DNA of 7,783 bases, taken from assembly GCA_029880425.1 (NCBI GenBank), contig JAOUOK010000062.1, forward strand, positions 1 to 7,783, written 5' to 3'. How positions within the stretch are numbered: position 1 is the first letter of the stretch; every line of letters starts with the position of its first letter. The notes under the pieces are model-generated. The model saw only the letters and a list, made by a program, of their open reading frames with translations. It ran no database searches and was not told the origin of the DNA. Made by a program: the position numbers and the translations under genes. Shown here piece by piece: positions 5,333-7,783 of the stretch. The stretch comes from Gammaproteobacteria bacterium. Lineage in GTDB: Bacteria; Pseudomonadota; Gammaproteobacteria; UBA6429; Thiohalophilaceae.

Positions 5333-6142
5333 TTAAGCAGATTTATCAGCTAATTCAGTTGAATCATTGATATGTAAGATAGCACATTGAATACCCAGTT
5401 TTTCGACCTGGTTCTTAAAACTGAGTTCATCAGCAGGATTATATGTCCGGGTAAAAAAAGCAGGACAGTTATAATGGCAGGGAATGACCAGCCTTGGTTG
5501 CATGATGTTTACTGCTTTCAGCGCATCCGCTTCATCCATGGTGTTATGTACGTCTTTACCGCCAATAGGAATCATCAACACATCAGGTTGCTTTATCTGC
5601 TGCCAATCGTTTTCACGTAGTAAGGTGTCGCCAAGGTTAACAATTCGCCTGCCGTCGATGTTAATATCAAATCCCATCGCACCCCAGCCAATTCTTTCAT
5701 CCGGGCCCGGTTTGACTACTTTAGAAAAAGGACCCAGCTTCAACGCCAGGTCACCATGCGTAGTTTTTATCCCGCTAACACGGATACCATCTATCTCTAT
5801 AGTTTCGTCCACGGCCAAGGTATGCAGGTTATTAAATTCCGTTGTGAATGCCACTCCTTTAGCGCGTGGTCCAAGCATTAAGTCTTTACCATTGACCTTG
5901 CGCACCATCGTTTTATTGCAAATAACAGCGGCACCTGAAACTTCTGCTACCCTGTCAGCATGCCAGTAATGATCCGGATCACCATGAGTAATAAAGATAT
6001 GCGTAATATGTTGCCACTCAGATTGAGGGACAAGTGAACTGAATCTAAACCAGTAAAAAAATAACGCCCCCGGGTCGATGGCAATTTTTTTATCACCTGA
6101 TTCAATTATAAAAGCATTGTATCCATAAAATGTAATTTTCAT
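5333..6142 (-). CDS. Metallo-beta-lactamase-fold hydrolase, UlaG-like
   Basis: 269 aa, cytosolic, with the complete MBL fold in order. The start MKITFYGYNAFIIESGDKKI and IDPG at ~23 are the opening strands and first Asp motif. The metal motif is THGDPDHYWH (H53, D55, D57, H58, H61). Further ligands are H129 in TTHGD, D172 in LGDT and H223 in IPCHYN. GGKDVHNTMDEADAL (~194-208) resembles the UlaG/L-ascorbate-6-phosphate lactonase branch and related archaeal-type UPF0173 proteins. The usual HxHxDH is HxDxDH here, so one zinc-site histidine is an aspartate. Substrate unknown: I infer a phosphodiester or lactone hydrolase but cannot choose. A TAGG about seven bases before the ATG is a weak ribosome site. 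The 86-bp gap upstream suggests its own promoter; tag follows after 29 nt. Confidence 0.9.
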   Translation of the reverse strand: MKITFYGYNAFIIESGDKKIAIDPGALFFYWFRFSSLVPQSEWQHITHIFITHGDPDHYWHADRVAEVSGAAVICNKTMVRKVNGKDLMLGPRAKGVAFTTEFNNLHTLAVDETIEIDGIRVSGIKTTHGDLALKLGPFSKVVKPGPDERIGWGAMGFDINIDGRRIVNLGDTLLRENDWQQIKQPDVLMIPIGGKDVHNTMDEADALKAVNIMQPRLVIPCHYNCPAFFTRTYNPADELSFKNQVEKLGIQCAILHINDSTELADKSA

Positions 6143-6228
6143 TTAATAGCCTACAACCTGGTAATAAGTATACATTCCATTGAAAAGTAACGGATAAAAT
6201 CCTTTTTATCTCTTACTCTTTTTTATAA

Positions 6229-6882
6229 TTATATACGCACTAAAACATCTTCCATCTTAAGTCGGGATTTAGGTAGCATACTGTTGTAGTCATCTTCATG
6301 ATGATAACCAATCGCCAGTGCAACATCACAGCGGTAGCCATCGAGTTCTTTTTTAAATTCTTCGTTTACCAACTCGCTATCTATACCTTCAATCGGTGTC
6401 GAATCAATTTTAAGACGCGCCAGTGTATGCAATGCATTACCCAGTGCAATATAAGTTTGCGCTCTTGTCCATGGCACTGTGCTGCCTGTTTCATCAGTAT
6501 TAAATTCAACAAAGGGGTATACTCTGTAAGCATCGTCCCGTTTTTCAGCTTTTACACGTCCATCTTCAATGTATTGATCAACAACCTTGTCATAATTTTC
6601 ACGGTTATATTGCGGATTATATGCAAATAATATGAACTGCGAACTTTCTAAAACATGTGGCTTGTTATACTCATGCATGCGGGAAAAGGTTTTGTTCATA
6701 CGTTCCTTTGCTTCAGGACTATCTAAAACGATAAACTTCCACGGCTGCGAATTGATCGAAGAAGCTGATAATCGCATTGCTTCAAATAACACGGCCAGGT
6801 CTTCTTCAGATACTTTTCGAGTTGGATCATATTTCTTGCAGGCTTTTCGCCACAAAAGATCATCAATAATTGAATTACTCAT
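6229..6882 (-). CDS. NAD(P)H-dependent flavin nitroreductase, NfsB-like
   Basis: 217 aa, the same length as E. coli NfsB. Family proteins are FMN-containing homodimers that reduce nitroaromatics, quinones or flavins using NAD(P)H. The FMN phosphate motif WRKACKKYDP is at ~11-20 (R12 and K16 correspond to R10 and K14 of NfsB). The flavin-edge block ASSINSQPWKFIV follows at ~40-52, then N73-K74, PIEGID with E165-G166, and LPKSRL with K205 and R207. The last four residues fall at the same numbers as in NfsB. The physiological substrate is not predictable. The start is supported by GAGGG close before the ATG. A candidate promoter with an internal dyad lies in the 85-bp gap upstream, suggesting separate regulation from the kinase gene. 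Confidence 0.93.
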   Translation of the reverse strand: MSNSIIDDLLWRKACKKYDPTRKVSEEDLAVLFEAMRLSASSINSQPWKFIVLDSPEAKERMNKTFSRMHEYNKPHVLESSQFILFAYNPQYNRENYDKVVDQYIEDGRVKAEKRDDAYRVYPFVEFNTDETGSTVPWTRAQTYIALGNALHTLARLKIDSTPIEGIDSELVNEEFKKELDGYRCDVALAIGYHHEDDYNSMLPKSRLKMEDVLVRI

Positions 6883-6918
6883 TACACCCTCTTTAAATTA
6901 TTTTCTAAAAATACAAAA

Positions 6919-6948
6919 TCTATACTTATTAAGTATTTAAAACAGCAA
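6919..6948 (-). promoter_or_regulatory. Candidate nitroreductase promoter with operator-like dyad
   Basis: On the minus strand TTGCTG (6948-6943) and TATAGA (6924-6919) are 18 bp apart. Between and partly overlapping them is an inverted repeat with 6-bp arms ATACTT/AAGTAT around three bases (6922-6936). A repressor bound there would block the promoter. Both hexamers are only partial consensus matches, so this is tentative. Confidence 0.35.
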
Positions 6949-6967
6949 ACATAACCCCGTACAACCG

Positions 6968-7783
6968 TTATTCACTGCTGCAAGGAATGGTTAATTCAGC
7001 GCAGGTACCACCTCCACTACGGGGCAATAACCCCACTTTCCAACCATGTGAATCAGCCAATTGGCGAACAATTGCAAGTCCCAAACCACTACCACCCGTT
7101 TCACTACTACGAGATTTCTCCAGGCGGAAAAAAGGACTGAATACAGCTTCCCGATATTCATCAGGAATACCAGGACCTCTATCCTTAACCTGAATAATAA
7201 CAGCATCCATACTGCACTTGTAACTTATACTGACGTCGTGATCATATCCATAGCGTAACGCGTTTACCAGCAAGTTAGTCAAAATTCTTCTTAGCGCCAA
7301 CGGTTGTAATACCCTCTGACATGATGCTCCTGTTGACCATTCAATCAGGATATTGCCTGACTGAATCTCCTCAACCTTTTTTACTATCTCAGCCATTTCC
7401 TTAACAATATCGATATCTTGTGCTGACTCATGTGAAAGCTCATGGCTAATACTTAATGATTCAGCAATAAGCTGATTAATCAACTCCAGATCACTGCGTA
7501 TACTATCCATAAGTTTTTTATTACCACCATCATCGGGCAGCATAGACAATGCTAACTGAATTTGTGTCAGTGGTGTACGCAGGTCATGGGCTATTCCGGC
7601 TAACAGGGTTGTCCGGTTAGCAAGTAATTCCTTCACCTGGATATTCATGCGATTAAATCCCCTTGCAAGTACAACCAGCTCTTCTGTTCCCTCTTCCTTA
7701 ACTGGTTCCGGCCATTGTCCCTTACCTACCAGTTGCGCAGCATGGTATAAACGATCAATCGGGACAGTTAAACGCCGTGTTAA
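6968..7783 (-). CDS. EnvZ-like sensor histidine kinase (N-terminus cut by window edge)
   Basis: The open frame continues without a stop to the window edge, giving 272 codons including the stop. The visible part starts inside a HAMP domain (RRLTVPIDRLYHAAQLVG, then EEGTEELVVLARGFNRM). Next is the dimerisation and phosphoacceptor helix ANRTTLLAGIAHDLRTPLTQ, where the His is autophosphorylated. The ATP-binding domain has an N-box (LTNLLVNALRYG), a G1 box (DRGPGIPDEY), an F-box (FSPFFRLEKS) and a G2 box (GGSGLGLAIV). The HAMP wording and H-box closely resemble EnvZ, an osmosensing kinase that phosphorylates OmpR. The missing N-terminus would hold two membrane helices and the periplasmic sensor. 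By the usual regulator-kinase order, an ompR-like gene should lie just beyond the high-coordinate edge. The ATG at 7648 is internal, not the start. The EnvZ identity is likely but unproven. Confidence 0.92.
   Translation of the reverse strand, partial: LTRRLTVPIDRLYHAAQLVGKGQWPEPVKEEGTEELVVLARGFNRMNIQVKELLANRTTLLAGIAHDLRTPLTQIQLALSMLPDDGGNKKLMDSIRSDLELINQLIAESLSISHELSHESAQDIDIVKEMAEIVKKVEEIQSGNILIEWSTGASCQRVLQPLALRRILTNLLVNALRYGYDHDVSISYKCSMDAVIIQVKDRGPGIPDEYREAVFSPFFRLEKSRSSETGGSGLGLAIVRQLADSHGWKVGLLPRSGGGTCAELTIPCSSE

Noticed and set aside
5387..5969. Plus-strand reading frames opposite the metallo-hydrolase (77 and 161 aa)
   Set aside because: They lie entirely antisense to a gene with all catalytic motifs intact. 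Their sequences look like shadow translations (Ser/Pro/Ile-rich, no motifs).
6185..6215. GGATAAAATCC hairpin after the nitroreductase gene as a terminator
   Set aside because: The stem is only four to five base pairs, and the T-run lies on the plus-strand side, the wrong direction for the gene.
6298..6940. Plus-strand reading frames opposite the nitroreductase (110 and 102 aa)
   Set aside because: They are antisense to a clear NfsB-like gene, with no family features and no start signals.
6987..7258. Short frames over the histidine kinase on both strands
   Set aside because: They overlap the G1, F and G2 boxes of the kinase and have no independent support.

Overview
The window reads as an AT-rich gammaproteobacterial chromosome segment. 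The best evidence is the close family-level match of several products to Escherichia coli-type proteins: YaaA, Tag, an NfsB-like nitroreductase, an EnvZ-like kinase and a YibF-like glutathione transferase. Genus cannot be given from sequence alone. Every supported gene lies on the minus strand, so transcription runs from high to low coordinates. No rRNA, tRNA, CRISPR array, insertion sequence or integrase was seen.

Layout in transcription order. (1) 7783-6968: C-terminal part of an EnvZ-like sensor histidine kinase; its N-terminus, and probably its response regulator, lie beyond the window. (2) 6882-6229: NfsB-like flavin nitroreductase with its own candidate promoter. (3) 6142-5333 and 5303-4695: metallo-beta-lactamase-fold hydrolase, then 3-methyladenine DNA glycosylase I (tag), 29 nt apart. 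(4) 4511-3133: three uncharacterised genes: a soluble winged-helix protein, a 161-aa protein, and a 120-aa protein with a C-terminal membrane segment that resembles a small family often seen in phages. (5) 3132-2857: intergenic stretch with a weak hairpin and a palindrome. (6) 2856-1588: two tandem paralogous membrane-anchored winged-helix proteins, then a nine-cysteine CWC mini-protein. (7) 1464-1: yaaA, a DUF4389 membrane protein and a truncated glutathione transferase, closely spaced and probably one operon.

The flanks (groups 1, 2, 3 and 7) are mostly recognisable housekeeping or stress genes: peroxide/iron stress, alkylation repair, redox and detoxification. The middle 3 kb (groups 4 to 6) is the least explained part. 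It holds three paralogs sharing a C-terminal winged-helix domain and a short KKA-containing linker motif. Two have an almost identical N-terminal membrane anchor and the third has none. This is the best candidate for an undescribed local system. What it does cannot be read from the sequence.
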